Assembly: GCA_900769075.1 (NCBI GenBank)
Contig: CAAGFE010000003.1
Location: forward strand, 15,996-79,995
Source: Clostridia bacterium
GTDB taxonomy: Bacteria; Bacillota; Clostridia; Christensenellales; Aristaeellaceae
Reading direction: 5' to 3'
DNA: 64,000 nucleotides
The notes beneath the pieces are model-generated. The model was not told where the DNA came from and did not search any database. It was given only the letters and a program-made list of their open reading frames with translations. The translations under genes and the position numbers were made by a program. Below are positions 8,681-17,472 of the stretch, piece by piece; the first letter of the stretch is position 1; each line of letters starts with the position of its first letter.

Positions 8681-10162
8681 TCAGTCGATGGTGACGCGGA
8701 TGACCACGGGCTTATCCGTGCGGATGCCGGGGGCGGACACATGCAGCCCGCCCTTCTCGCGGCTCCAGATGGGCTTTTCGGCGCAGCCCAGCACGTCCAC
8801 ATCCCGGATGATGCCGTGGAATTCCGGCAGGTTGGCGTTCTCCGAATGGCCCAGGGCCTTGATGATGACCTTCCCGTCCTCCGGCCAGGACAGCACGGTG
8901 CAGTACAGATGCTCGCCCTTGACGGTGAAACGGATGTCCTCGGGGGTGAACACCTTCTCCTTGGCGTCGGTGAACTGGCCCTCCTGGATCTTCGTGGGGC
9001 CCTCGCCGCACTTGCGCCAGACCTTGGTGCCGTAGATGGCCTCGCCGTTGACGGCCATCCACTCGCCGATTTCGGTCAGCACCTTGGTGTCCTCCTCCGA
9101 GATCGTGCCGTCCGCCTTGGGGCCGACGTTCAGCAGCAGCGTGCCGTTCTTGGACACGATGTCCACCAGGTCACAGATCAGGCTGCGGGCGGACTTGAAG
9201 TCGTTCCCCTCGGTGTAGCACCAGCTGTTGCGGGCGATGGCGGTGTCGGTCTGCCAGAAGAAGGGCTTGATCTCCGCAAACTGGCCGCGCTCCACATCCG
9301 GCACGGCGCAGCCGAACATGAACGCCTCGTGCTTGTAGTCGATGGCCACATCGACGCCCCATTCCGCCGCGCGGTTGTAGTAGTAGGCGGCGAACTTCTT
9401 CAGATAGGGCTTGACGCTGTGGTGCTGAATCCACCAGTCGAAGTACACCAGCTTGGGGCGGTACTTGTCCACCAGCTCGCAGCAGCGCACCAGCCAGTCC
9501 TCCAGGTATTCCTGGGTGGGCGCAGGCTCGGAGTACAGGTCGTGATGATTGGCGGGCTCGGGCATGGCGGGCCAGTAGAAATCGCCGCGCTGCATGGGCT
9601 CCCGGATGTCGGAGTCGAACTCCTTGCCGTGGCCCATGAAGAACCAGTGCTCCACCCGGTGGGTGGACGCGCCCAGAGTCATGCCGCGCTCTTCGACGGC
9701 GGCCTTCAGTTCGCCCAGGACGTTCCGGCAGGGGCCCATTTCCGCGGCGTTCCAGTGGGAGATGTCGCTCTGGTACATCTGGAAGCCGTCGTGATGCTCC
9801 GCCACCGGCACCACATACTTTGCCCCGGCTTTTTTGAACAGGTCGGCCCAGGCGTCCGCGGAGAACTTCTCCGCCTTGAACAGGGGGATGAAATCCTTGT
9901 AGCCGAACGCCTTGTGGGGGCCGTAGGTCTTGACGTGATGCTCAAACTCCCGGCTGCCCTGAATGTACATGTTGCGGGAATACCATTCGCTCCCGAAGGC
10001 GGGTACGGAGTAAATGCCCCAGTGGATGAAGATGCCGAACTTGGCGTCCCGGTACCACTGCGGGGGCTGGAAGGCGCCCAGGGATTCCCAGTTGTCCTGG
10101 TAGGGGCCCTGCGCGATCACGCGGTCAATTTCAGCCAGATAAGGCTTCAGGTCGTACATCAT
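8681..10162 (-). CDS. GH29 alpha-L-fucosidase
   Basis: A 493-aa retaining alpha-L-fucosidase. The N-terminal (beta/alpha)8-like barrel shows FGIFIHWGIYSVPAFGSEWYSRNM, KYVVPVAEHHDGFQMY and LVYFDWW, the last containing the nucleophile Asp near residue 241. The C-terminal ~120 residues form a beta domain. Two ATGs are adjacent (10162 and 10159); GGAGG lies 3 or 6 bases away, so the second may be the real start. There is no signal peptide. It is followed by GH51 (15 bp) and preceded by the second GH29 (43 bp). The two GH29 genes differ clearly in sequence, so they are probably not redundant and may split different fucosyl linkages. Confidence 0.93.
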   Translation of the reverse strand: MMYDLKPYLAEIDRVIAQGPYQDNWESLGAFQPPQWYRDAKFGIFIHWGIYSVPAFGSEWYSRNMYIQGSREFEHHVKTYGPHKAFGYKDFIPLFKAEKFSADAWADLFKKAGAKYVVPVAEHHDGFQMYQSDISHWNAAEMGPCRNVLGELKAAVEERGMTLGASTHRVEHWFFMGHGKEFDSDIREPMQRGDFYWPAMPEPANHHDLYSEPAPTQEYLEDWLVRCCELVDKYRPKLVYFDWWIQHHSVKPYLKKFAAYYYNRAAEWGVDVAIDYKHEAFMFGCAVPDVERGQFAEIKPFFWQTDTAIARNSWCYTEGNDFKSARSLICDLVDIVSKNGTLLLNVGPKADGTISEEDTKVLTEIGEWMAVNGEAIYGTKVWRKCGEGPTKIQEGQFTDAKEKVFTPEDIRFTVKGEHLYCTVLSWPEDGKVIIKALGHSENANLPEFHGIIRDVDVLGCAEKPIWSREKGGLHVSAPGIRTDKPVVIRVTID

Positions 10163-10205
10163 AAACCTCCATATTCACGGCCCGTGGGTCGTGTTGATGA
10201 CTTTG

Positions 10206-11624
10206 TCAGGCGTATACGCCCAGGAATTTGAGGGTCGGAGCGACGCGGGCTTCCCCGATGCGGATGCGGAGCGCACAGGCCGCTGTCGGCGGAAGAACCA
10301 CGATGCGCTTGTAGCCGATCACCTGTCCGGCGGCGGCCTCCTGCCACTGACCATCCCGAAGCACGTCCACGGCCCAGCGTTCCACCCGCTGGGAGAGGGT
10401 GATCTGCTCCATCATCACGATGCGGCGGAAGGTGATGGGCGTATCCCAGCGGAGCGTGATGTCCACCGGCGTTTCCTCGGATAGGGGCAGGTAGCAGCGC
10501 TCGTCGGGGGTACGGGCGCAGTCGATCCCATGCCCGGGCGCGGCGGACGTGGCGGTGAGGGAAGCGGCGGATTCGACGTGGTTGGTGCCGTAGCAGTCCG
10601 CAAGGTACTGCCCGAATTCCAGCAGGCGCTGCACATCGTTTGGGTGGATCAGCCCGTCCTTCGTTGGCGGAATGTTCAAAAGGAAGGTGGCGTTGCCGCC
10701 CACGGACTTTTCGTAGATGTCAATCAGCTTCTCAAGGGGCTTGACCCGGTCATCCTCCGAGGCGTGCCAGAACCAGCCCGGGCGGATGGAGGTGTTGACC
10801 TCCGCCGGGTACCAGACAAGCTCCGGCTCGTTTTGCAGAATCTCCCGGCTGCCCAGATCCTGATCGGCGGCGCTGATTTTCCGCTGGCGGAAGGCGGCAT
10901 CGTCCGTCTGCTGGCTGGCTTCCTTGATTTTTTCCGTGTCCTGGGTGCGCCGGGGAACGACGCTCCATTCCGCCGCCCGGGTATCGCCGGCCTCGTTGCC
11001 GCACCAGCGCACATCCGGCCCGCAGACGTGGATGCATGCCCCCGGCTGCAGGCGGCGGATGGTTTCGTAGTACCGCGGCCAGTCGTAGACCTGCCTTTTG
11101 CCGTTTGGGCCCTCGCCGCAGGCCCCGTCGAACCAGACGGCGAAAATGTCGCCGTAGTTCGTCAGCAGCTCGGTCAGCTGGGCGACGAAATAATCATTGT
11201 AGGGCTGGCCCGTGCCGTAGCGGGGGTCGTGCCTGTCCCAGGGGGACAGGTACACGCCGAAGCGAAGCCCCGCCCGGCTGCAGGCGGCGGACACCTCAGC
11301 GACCACATCACCCTGTCCGTTTTTCCAGGGGCTGGCGGCCACGGAATGCGCCGTGTGCCGGCTGGGCCACAGGCAGAAGCCGTCATGGTGCTTGCAGGTG
11401 AGGATCAGCCCCTTCATCCCGGCGGCTTTCACGGCGCTGACCCACTGGTCGGCGTCCAGCTTCACCGGGTTGAATACGGCGGGGGATTCGCTGCCGTCGC
11501 CCCATTCCCGGTCGGTGAAGGTGTTGACGGTGAAGTGCACGAAGGCGTAGAACTCCATCTGCTCCAGGGCGAGCTGGCGCGGGGACGGAACGATCTCAAT
11601 CAAACGGCGGTCAAGGGCGGACAT
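10206..11624 (-). CDS. GH29 alpha-L-fucosidase, shorter type
   Basis: A 472-aa GH29 enzyme. Signatures are EFYAFVHFTVNTFTDREWGDG near the N-terminus, LTCKHHDGFCLWPS, and DIFAVWFDGACGEG with the nucleophile Asp near residue 164. A C-terminal beta domain follows. It begins at ATG 11624 with AGGAGG 7 bases before it; the longer upstream frame is the overlap with GH38. It overlaps the end of GH38 by 25 bp, which points to translational coupling. This subtype resembles the more linkage-selective group (alpha-1,3/1,4 fucosidases, GH29-B), but that assignment is by general resemblance only. Confidence 0.9.
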   Translation of the reverse strand: MSALDRRLIEIVPSPRQLALEQMEFYAFVHFTVNTFTDREWGDGSESPAVFNPVKLDADQWVSAVKAAGMKGLILTCKHHDGFCLWPSRHTAHSVAASPWKNGQGDVVAEVSAACSRAGLRFGVYLSPWDRHDPRYGTGQPYNDYFVAQLTELLTNYGDIFAVWFDGACGEGPNGKRQVYDWPRYYETIRRLQPGACIHVCGPDVRWCGNEAGDTRAAEWSVVPRRTQDTEKIKEASQQTDDAAFRQRKISAADQDLGSREILQNEPELVWYPAEVNTSIRPGWFWHASEDDRVKPLEKLIDIYEKSVGGNATFLLNIPPTKDGLIHPNDVQRLLEFGQYLADCYGTNHVESAASLTATSAAPGHGIDCARTPDERCYLPLSEETPVDITLRWDTPITFRRIVMMEQITLSQRVERWAVDVLRDGQWQEAAAGQVIGYKRIVVLPPTAACALRIRIGEARVAPTLKFLGVYA

Positions 11625-14600
11625 AACGCATCCTCCTGGGGGCAGTCGGGGATGAAGCGCAGCGTGGCGATCTTGAAGGGCGCCAGACGCAGGCTGATTT
11701 CGCTGCCCTCGCCCAGCAGCTCGCCCCGGCAGCTTTCCGGCATGTCGCACAGGTACCACTTGCCGGGCATGGGCGCGTGAACGGCGGCGTCGCCCTGCAT
11801 GCGCAGGCTCTCGTACAGGCGGAGGATCAGGCCGTCGCCGTCCTCGGCGGGCTTGACGGTTTCCAGCAGGATACTGGCGCTGTCGCAGCGGAAGCCGGAC
11901 TGGCGCGCGCATTCGCCCGGGAGCACCTCGACGGGCGCGTTCAGCTCATAGCCGGCGCGGGTCACGCCGGAAGCGCCAAAGCCGGCTGCGAAGGGATACA
12001 GGGCGTAGGTCAGGTCGTGCCGGCCCACATCGCAGGTGTCATCGGGGGCCAGGGGCGCGCGCAGCAGGGACAGGGCGATTTCGCCCCGATCGGTGCTCAG
12101 GCCGCAGGTGCTTTCGTTGAGCAGCGCAAAGCCGCGGTTTTCCTCGCAAAGGGCGGTGTAGCGCTGGTGGCAGACCTCATACCGGTCGGCGGCGAAGGCA
12201 TGGGAAGCATGGCAGGGCCGCTTGACGTAGCCGAACTGGATTTCATGCAGCGCGTCGTCAGCCAGGATGTTGGATTCAAAGTGGGTCTTGAGCAGGCGGT
12301 GGCGCTCCTGCCAGTCGATGTGGGTGACAAAATCCACCCGGCGGGAGGACGCGCGCAGGATGATCTGCTGGGTGGCGGTGCTGTTCCCGAAGGCGTACTG
12401 CACGGTGACCGCACAGCGCTCCGGGGTGCATTCGGTCAGCTCGGCGCTGGCGGTGATGGCGTCGGGCAGCAGGCACTGCTGCCAGTCGCGGCTCATCTCC
12501 CATGCGTCGTATACGCTTTCGACGTTCTGATACAGCCGCCAGTCGTTCATCCTCTGACCGGGGTGCATCAGGGGCGCGCCGTTCTCCTTGTCGGTCAGGG
12601 CGATGATGCGGCCCGCCCGGTCAATCACCAGGGACAGGAAGCGGTTTCCCAGCAGGAAGCCGTCCGCGCATGCCTTCGCGGCAGCGTCATCGGGCTGGGG
12701 CAGGGAAGCGTCAGCCATAACCGCGCCGCCCGCCGGGATTTCCGCGTACAGCTCCCGTCCGTCCGGCAAGGCGACCCATTCCCGGCGATCCCAGGGCAGG
12801 GTGTTGACCAACACGCTCCCGCTGCCTGCCTGGATGGCATAAACCTCCCGGCGCAGCGCCTCCTTCAGGGCTGCCATGTCCTCCGTCACCCGGGTCAGCC
12901 CGGCAACGGTTTCCTCGTTCATCCGCCGGACGCCCACGCCGCTGGCCACATCGTGGAACTGGCAGAACAGCAGCGTCTCCCAGGCCTTCTTCACCCGGGG
13001 AGCATGGATTTCCTGCGTTTCCCGGGGCAGGCGGGCCAGCAGGGCCTCCGCGTCGTGGATGCCGCGTTCGGCCCGGCGCAGCAGCTGCTTGGTCTTGTGC
13101 ATGGTGGTGTAGGTGCCCCGGTGCCAGCTCAGGTACAGCTCGCCCACCCAGCGGTTCTTCGGGGGGTGCTCCTCCATCCGGCGGAAAAACGCCAGCAGCG
13201 TGCCCTCATGGGCGCGGGGTGCGCCCTCCAGGTCGGTCATGCGGCGCACCATCTCCAGGGTGTCCCGGTCGGGACCGCCGCCGCCGTCGCCGTAGCCGTA
13301 GGGGTAGAGCAGGGTATCAATGTCCGTCTGCTGGATGCGGTGCTGCTCCCAGCGGCGGTGGAAGTGAAGGGGGGACACCTTCGAGGTGTAATCAAAGAAG
13401 GAATTGGCCAGCACGGTAGAGCCGTCCAAACCCTCCCAGACGAAATCCTGATAGGGGAAGCGCTCGCACTCCGGGTCGGCGCGCAGCAGCTTCTGGGTGG
13501 CGAAATAGGGCACGCCAAAGGCGCGCAGCAGCTGGGGCAGCGCGGCGGAATAGCCGAAGGAATCCGGGTGCCAGGCGACCTGCGGGGTTTCCCCGAGATT
13601 CTCCTGATACCATTTCTTGCCCCACATCAGCTGGCGGATGATGCTCTCGCCGCCGGGGAAGTTGGAGTCACACTCCACGAAAAACACGCCGTCCGCGATG
13701 ATCTGCCCGCGGGCGTGGGCTTCCTTCACCCGCTGCCAGATGGCCGGGTCGAAGGCCTTGAGCATTTCCAGCAGCGCGGGCTCACACAGGAGGAAGCGGT
13801 ATTCCGGGTATTCCTCCATCAGGGCCAGCTGGTTGGAATAGGTGCGGGCGGATTTGTGGAAGGTCTCCTCCGCGGGCCAGAGCCAGGCCAGGTCGATGTG
13901 GGAGTTGGCGATCAGCCACATGGTGGGGGCGGTGGAGCCGTTGTGGCATTCCAGTGCCGGACGCAGCACCTCCCGGGCGCGGCGGAAGCTCTCGTGCCGC
14001 GCCTCCATGGGCAGCTCAAAGTCGGCAACGTGGGTATAGTCCGCCAGGGCCTTGGCGACCTTCTGGGCGCGCAGGCTCTTGTCGGGCAGAATCTCCAGCA
14101 GCTGGGAAAGGGTGTTCACGTCCATGAGGAGCTGGTACGCATCCTCGTTCCAGACGGCGATGAAGCTCTCCGCCACGCGGCACTGGGCTTCCGGGACGGG
14201 CGGAATGGCCTTGCGCTCCGGCGGCACGGGGCCGAGGTTTTCAATGCGCTCCCCGTGCCCGGCGTAGCTCTCGATCAGCAGGCGGAAGGTTTCGCCCCCC
14301 TCGGCGCAGCGGGTGAGGGTGACGTAATGATGCTCCCGGTCGATGGAGCCGGCGGCCTTGCCGTTGACATACACCAGCTGTTCGCCGCCCAGGCCGCTGA
14401 AAAAGACCACCCGCTGTCCCCGGCAGGAGACAGGCAGGGTGATCTCGCCGGAGAACCAGGCGTATTCCCAGCAGGCGCCCCAGGGGGTGCCGACGGGGAA
14501 GGGCCTGCGGGGCATGTCGGCAGCCTGGGCTGCGGGGATGCGGTCAAGGGTCGTGAAGCCCTCGAAGGCCACCGGGCCGATGGGGGTGTACTGGTGACGG

Positions 14601-14659
14601 GGCAGCTCGTTGTTCCAGGCACGGATGCGCTGCGCCAGCTGGCGCGGAAGCTGAATCAT
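11600..14659 (-). CDS. GH38 alpha-mannosidase
   Basis: A 1,019-aa cytoplasmic alpha-mannosidase. It has an N-terminal accessory beta domain (about 1-230). The GH38 catalytic region has HIDLAWLWP (metal ligand Asp near 254) and WHPDSFGYS (nucleophile Asp near 365). The C-terminal beta domains contain HEIQFGYVKRPCHAS. The start at 14659 follows AAGGAGG. It sits directly behind the DeoR gene (26 bp) and is the first enzyme of the minus-strand operon. A close paralogue is encoded at 25559 on the other arm of the locus, with the same order of motifs. Length and motifs match bacterial GH38 of the Clostridia. Confidence 0.94.
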   Translation of the reverse strand: MIQLPRQLAQRIRAWNNELPRHQYTPIGPVAFEGFTTLDRIPAAQAADMPRRPFPVGTPWGACWEYAWFSGEITLPVSCRGQRVVFFSGLGGEQLVYVNGKAAGSIDREHHYVTLTRCAEGGETFRLLIESYAGHGERIENLGPVPPERKAIPPVPEAQCRVAESFIAVWNEDAYQLLMDVNTLSQLLEILPDKSLRAQKVAKALADYTHVADFELPMEARHESFRRAREVLRPALECHNGSTAPTMWLIANSHIDLAWLWPAEETFHKSARTYSNQLALMEEYPEYRFLLCEPALLEMLKAFDPAIWQRVKEAHARGQIIADGVFFVECDSNFPGGESIIRQLMWGKKWYQENLGETPQVAWHPDSFGYSAALPQLLRAFGVPYFATQKLLRADPECERFPYQDFVWEGLDGSTVLANSFFDYTSKVSPLHFHRRWEQHRIQQTDIDTLLYPYGYGDGGGGPDRDTLEMVRRMTDLEGAPRAHEGTLLAFFRRMEEHPPKNRWVGELYLSWHRGTYTTMHKTKQLLRRAERGIHDAEALLARLPRETQEIHAPRVKKAWETLLFCQFHDVASGVGVRRMNEETVAGLTRVTEDMAALKEALRREVYAIQAGSGSVLVNTLPWDRREWVALPDGRELYAEIPAGGAVMADASLPQPDDAAAKACADGFLLGNRFLSLVIDRAGRIIALTDKENGAPLMHPGQRMNDWRLYQNVESVYDAWEMSRDWQQCLLPDAITASAELTECTPERCAVTVQYAFGNSTATQQIILRASSRRVDFVTHIDWQERHRLLKTHFESNILADDALHEIQFGYVKRPCHASHAFAADRYEVCHQRYTALCEENRGFALLNESTCGLSTDRGEIALSLLRAPLAPDDTCDVGRHDLTYALYPFAAGFGASGVTRAGYELNAPVEVLPGECARQSGFRCDSASILLETVKPAEDGDGLILRLYESLRMQGDAAVHAPMPGKWYLCDMPESCRGELLGEGSEISLRLAPFKIATLRFIPDCPQEDALCPPLTAV

Positions 14660-14685
14660 GTCAAATCCTCCTTGAACGGTCTGCG

Positions 14686-15450
14686 TCAGTTCTGCTCGGC
14701 AACGATCAGGCGCGTGCCGCTGGCCTTGACTCGTGCCTGCTCCTCGGCCGAGGGGGCTTCCTCGGTGATGAGCATGTCGAAGTCCTCCAACTGGGCGAAG
14801 GTCATCAGGCCCGTCACGCCGAATTTGGCATGGGCGATGAGCAGCACGGTCGTTTCCGCGCTGGACATGGCGCATTTCTTGATCTCGTATTCCAGCGGGC
14901 TGGAATTGGTCACGCCGTGGGGGGACAGCCCGGTGGAGGCCATGAAGGCGATGCGGATGTTGAAGCGGCGCAGATAGCTCACCGCATCGTCTCCGGTGAA
15001 GGAGCGGGTCTTGCGGCGCACCTGGCCCGGCAGCGCGTAGATGGTGATGTTCGAATAGGGCAGCGCGCGGTTGATGGCCTCCAGGTTGTTGGTGATGATG
15101 GTCAGGTCGTGCTTGTCCGCCAGGTGGTCGATCATCTGGAGCGTGGTGGTGCCGGAATCGATATAGATAATGTCGCCGTCGCTGACCAGGGACGCGGCAT
15201 ACTTGCCGATGGCAGCCTTCGCCTCCTCGCTGCCCCGGCGGCGAACCTCATAGGGGGTGATGGCCTGCTCGGCCTTGCGGGCGCATACGCCGCCGTACAC
15301 CTTTTCCACCATGCCGCGCTTGAGCAGCTGTGCCACGTCGCGCCGCACGGTATTCATGGATATGTCATAGCGGTCGCGCAGCTCTTCCATTGTTGCCGCG
15401 CCCTTCTGAAGGATGTAGCGTTCCATTTCCAGCATGCGGTCAGCTTTCAT
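14686..15450 (-). CDS. DeoR-family transcriptional regulator
   Basis: A 254-aa sugar-responsive repressor. The N-terminal winged helix (ILQKGAATMEELRDRYDISMNTVRRDV) is followed by the DeoR C-terminal sensor domain with IYIDSGTTT, which binds sugar phosphates, and TNNLEAINRAL. The ATG at 15450 is chosen because AAAGGAGA lies 9 bases upstream. It is the first gene of the GH38/GH29/GH51 operon and faces the divergent plus arm, so it probably controls both, with a phosphorylated sugar as inducer. The divergent region 15451-15748 holds both promoters. Confidence 0.9.
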   Translation of the reverse strand: MKADRMLEMERYILQKGAATMEELRDRYDISMNTVRRDVAQLLKRGMVEKVYGGVCARKAEQAITPYEVRRRGSEEAKAAIGKYAASLVSDGDIIYIDSGTTTLQMIDHLADKHDLTIITNNLEAINRALPYSNITIYALPGQVRRKTRSFTGDDAVSYLRRFNIRIAFMASTGLSPHGVTNSSPLEYEIKKCAMSSAETTVLLIAHAKFGVTGLMTFAQLEDFDMLITEEAPSAEEQARVKASGTRLIVAEQN

Positions 15451-15486
15451 AAGCACAGATCTCCTTTGTATGATCATCTACTCTCT

Positions 15487-15514
15487 ATTTTACCGAAAAT
15501 CTGCCATTTGTAAA
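15487..15514 (-). promoter_or_regulatory. Promoter of the DeoR-glycosidase operon
   Basis: On the minus strand TTTACA (15514-15509) and TAAAAT (15492-15487) are spaced 16 bp, reading into the DeoR gene. Confidence 0.6.
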
Positions 15515-15649
15515 GCATCATTTGGGCACATTGTGAGAATTTTGCAAAAAAATTGCTTCCACATATTAAGTAGTCCGGGGGAAATTCCTTTGGAATGGAG
15601 CGAAGTGGCAAGTGTTGGGTAGTTTTATGCAAATTTTACGTTTTCCTGC
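15515..15649. other. AT-rich divergent regulatory region, possible DeoR operator
   Basis: This stretch between the two divergent promoters is far more AT-rich than the genes. It contains TTGCAAAAAAATTGC (15542-15556), an inverted repeat of GCAA arms, and related TTGCAA and GCAAATTTT sequences nearer the plus promoter. Operator function is inferred from position only. Confidence 0.35.
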
Positions 15650-15678
15650 TTGCAATGCTGCACAGGGTTTGATATAAT
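15650..15678 (+). promoter_or_regulatory. Promoter of the plus arm of the glycan locus
   Basis: TTGCAA (15650-15655) and a perfect TATAAT (15673-15678) are spaced 17 bp. It reads into the unknown protein at 15749 and the transporter operon. Confidence 0.75.
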
Positions 15679-15748
15679 GATTGCACCGATTGAATGGAAA
15701 TCCCAAAGATCACGTCATCCAACGATGCGTTACGAAAGGATGGTTAGT

Positions 15749-17410
15749 ATGGTATCCCATGGCCGGGAGCTGCTTTGTCAGCTCGATGGAACGATTGATG
15801 CGCTTTTGCCCCGCCAGATCACCGAAAAGGATGATCCCCGGTTTGGCGGCTTCTGGACCCGAGGCTTCCATGTGGAACCCAGGGAAAGCGGATTTCTCCT
15901 GGGCCAGATGATCACTGCGTACTGCACGCCGGACAGCCGCTGGCATCTGTCGCTGCGCCTGGCGGAGGCCATCAGCGCCGTGATCGTCTATATGGAAAAC
16001 CATCAGCGGCCTGACGGCTGCTTTGATCTGTCCGGCTGCAATTATGCCTCGCCGCCGGATACCGCCTTTATGATCAACGCGCTGCTCAACGGCTGGTGGA
16101 TCCTGGAAAAGTGCGCCGCGCCCGAGGCGGATTTCATCCGGGAGCCGGTGTACCGGCTGATTGATTCCTCCTCCCGGGGGATTGCGGCGGGCGGCTTCCA
16201 TACCCCGAATCACCGCTGGGCGATTTCCGCGTGCCTGCTGTCCTGCGAGAAGATCACCGGCAACAAGGCCCTGGGCGAGCGGGCCCGCGAGTATCTGCGC
16301 GAGGGCCTGGACATCAATGAGGACGGCGAATTTGCCGAGCGCTCCTCCGGCGGCTACAACATGGTCAACGATGACCAGATGATCCGCCTGTATCTGGCCA
16401 CCGGCGATCGGTCCTACCTCGAGGCCGCCGCCCGGAACCTCGAAATGATGTATTGCTACTTCGATCCCGACGCGTCGGTGTTCACCAACAATTCCACCCG
16501 CCAGGATCTGGGCACCAAGGTGTACGGCGATGGGTACTACATCCTGTACCTGATGGTCGGCTACTTCCTCCAGCGGCCCGAGCTGGGCGCGATGGCGGAA
16601 TGGATCTGGCAGGACTGCCGCCGCCGCGGCACGATGCCCCGCTGCGCGGAATGGCTGCTGCTCTTCCCGGAGATGGACGGCTACGGCGCGGACTTCCCCT
16701 TCATGCGGCCCTTTGAGCATGTGGATCGCCTTTTCCCGGACAGCAACATCGCCCGCATCCGCGAGGCGGACTGGTCCTGCTCCCTGCTGGATGGCAAGCC
16801 CAACTGCCTGTATTTCCAGCACGGCTCCTTCGCCATGTACATGACGATCTATTCCAACCTGTGCGACCGCCGCAACTTCCTCTCCGATACCCTGGAGCGT
16901 ACGCCCACCGGATACCGGATGAAGTCCCACGCCGCCGGCTGGTATTACCTGCCCTTCCCCGAGAAGCCGGATACCTCCGACTGGTGGGCGATGGACAATC
17001 CCCACAAGCGCCCCAAAACCGAGGGCCTTCCCCTGGATACCACCCTCGACATCGTCAAGCGGCCCGACGGCGTGGATCTGCACATCCGGACCGAGGGCAT
17101 CGACCAGCTGCCCCTGCGCATGGAATTCGCCTTCCTGCCCGGCGGCTATGTGCGCACGGCCCATTTCCTCCAGCACGCCAAGGCGGGCGAGGCCATCAAC
17201 GTGCTCGACGGCGTGGTGGAAGCCTGCGGCCCGAATGGCGAAACCATCACGCTGGATGCAGCCTTCGGCGCCCATGACGTGACCAACCGCATGGGCGGCG
17301 CGTATCCGCTGAGCGATAAGCATTACACGGTCTACTTCACCGCCTATACCCCGGTGGAGAAGGTGATCCGCATCCGGGCCAACCGGCTGGATCGCCACCT
17401 GGTCGATTGA
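15749..17410 (+). CDS. Unknown protein, probable alpha/alpha-toroid carbohydrate-active enzyme
   Basis: A 553-aa soluble protein without signal peptide. Helical stretches with aromatic and acidic residues (HQRPDGCFDLSGCNYASPPDTAFMINALLNG near 90, TPNHRWAISACLL near 150, GYNMVNDDQMIRLYLATGDRSYLEA near 200) recall the repeated hairpins of heparinase-like or GH88-like toroids. The final ~120 residues look like a beta domain. I cannot name the family. The start at ATG 15749 has AAAGGA 9 bases before it; in-frame ATGs at 15740 and 15725 are alternatives. It is the first gene of the plus arm, directly ahead of the substrate-binding protein, so a role in processing the same glycan is likely. Confidence 0.78.
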   Translation: MVSHGRELLCQLDGTIDALLPRQITEKDDPRFGGFWTRGFHVEPRESGFLLGQMITAYCTPDSRWHLSLRLAEAISAVIVYMENHQRPDGCFDLSGCNYASPPDTAFMINALLNGWWILEKCAAPEADFIREPVYRLIDSSSRGIAAGGFHTPNHRWAISACLLSCEKITGNKALGERAREYLREGLDINEDGEFAERSSGGYNMVNDDQMIRLYLATGDRSYLEAAARNLEMMYCYFDPDASVFTNNSTRQDLGTKVYGDGYYILYLMVGYFLQRPELGAMAEWIWQDCRRRGTMPRCAEWLLLFPEMDGYGADFPFMRPFEHVDRLFPDSNIARIREADWSCSLLDGKPNCLYFQHGSFAMYMTIYSNLCDRRNFLSDTLERTPTGYRMKSHAAGWYYLPFPEKPDTSDWWAMDNPHKRPKTEGLPLDTTLDIVKRPDGVDLHIRTEGIDQLPLRMEFAFLPGGYVRTAHFLQHAKAGEAINVLDGVVEACGPNGETITLDAAFGAHDVTNRMGGAYPLSDKHYTVYFTAYTPVEKVIRIRANRLDRHLVD

Positions 17411-17472
17411 CGCCATCCCGAATCAGTCCGCACAGGCGTTGCGGATGAGATAAAATCAAGGAGGAACCTGTC

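Noticed and set aside
7130..10231. A 1,033-codon plus-strand open frame opposite the GH51 and GH29 genes
   Set aside because: It is the antisense shadow of well-supported glycosidases; composition is Gly/His/Val/Gln-rich with no motif, typical of GC-rich antisense frames.
11777..14977. A 1,066-codon plus-strand open frame opposite GH38
   Set aside because: Antisense shadow of GH38 with the same low-complexity composition and no ribosome site.
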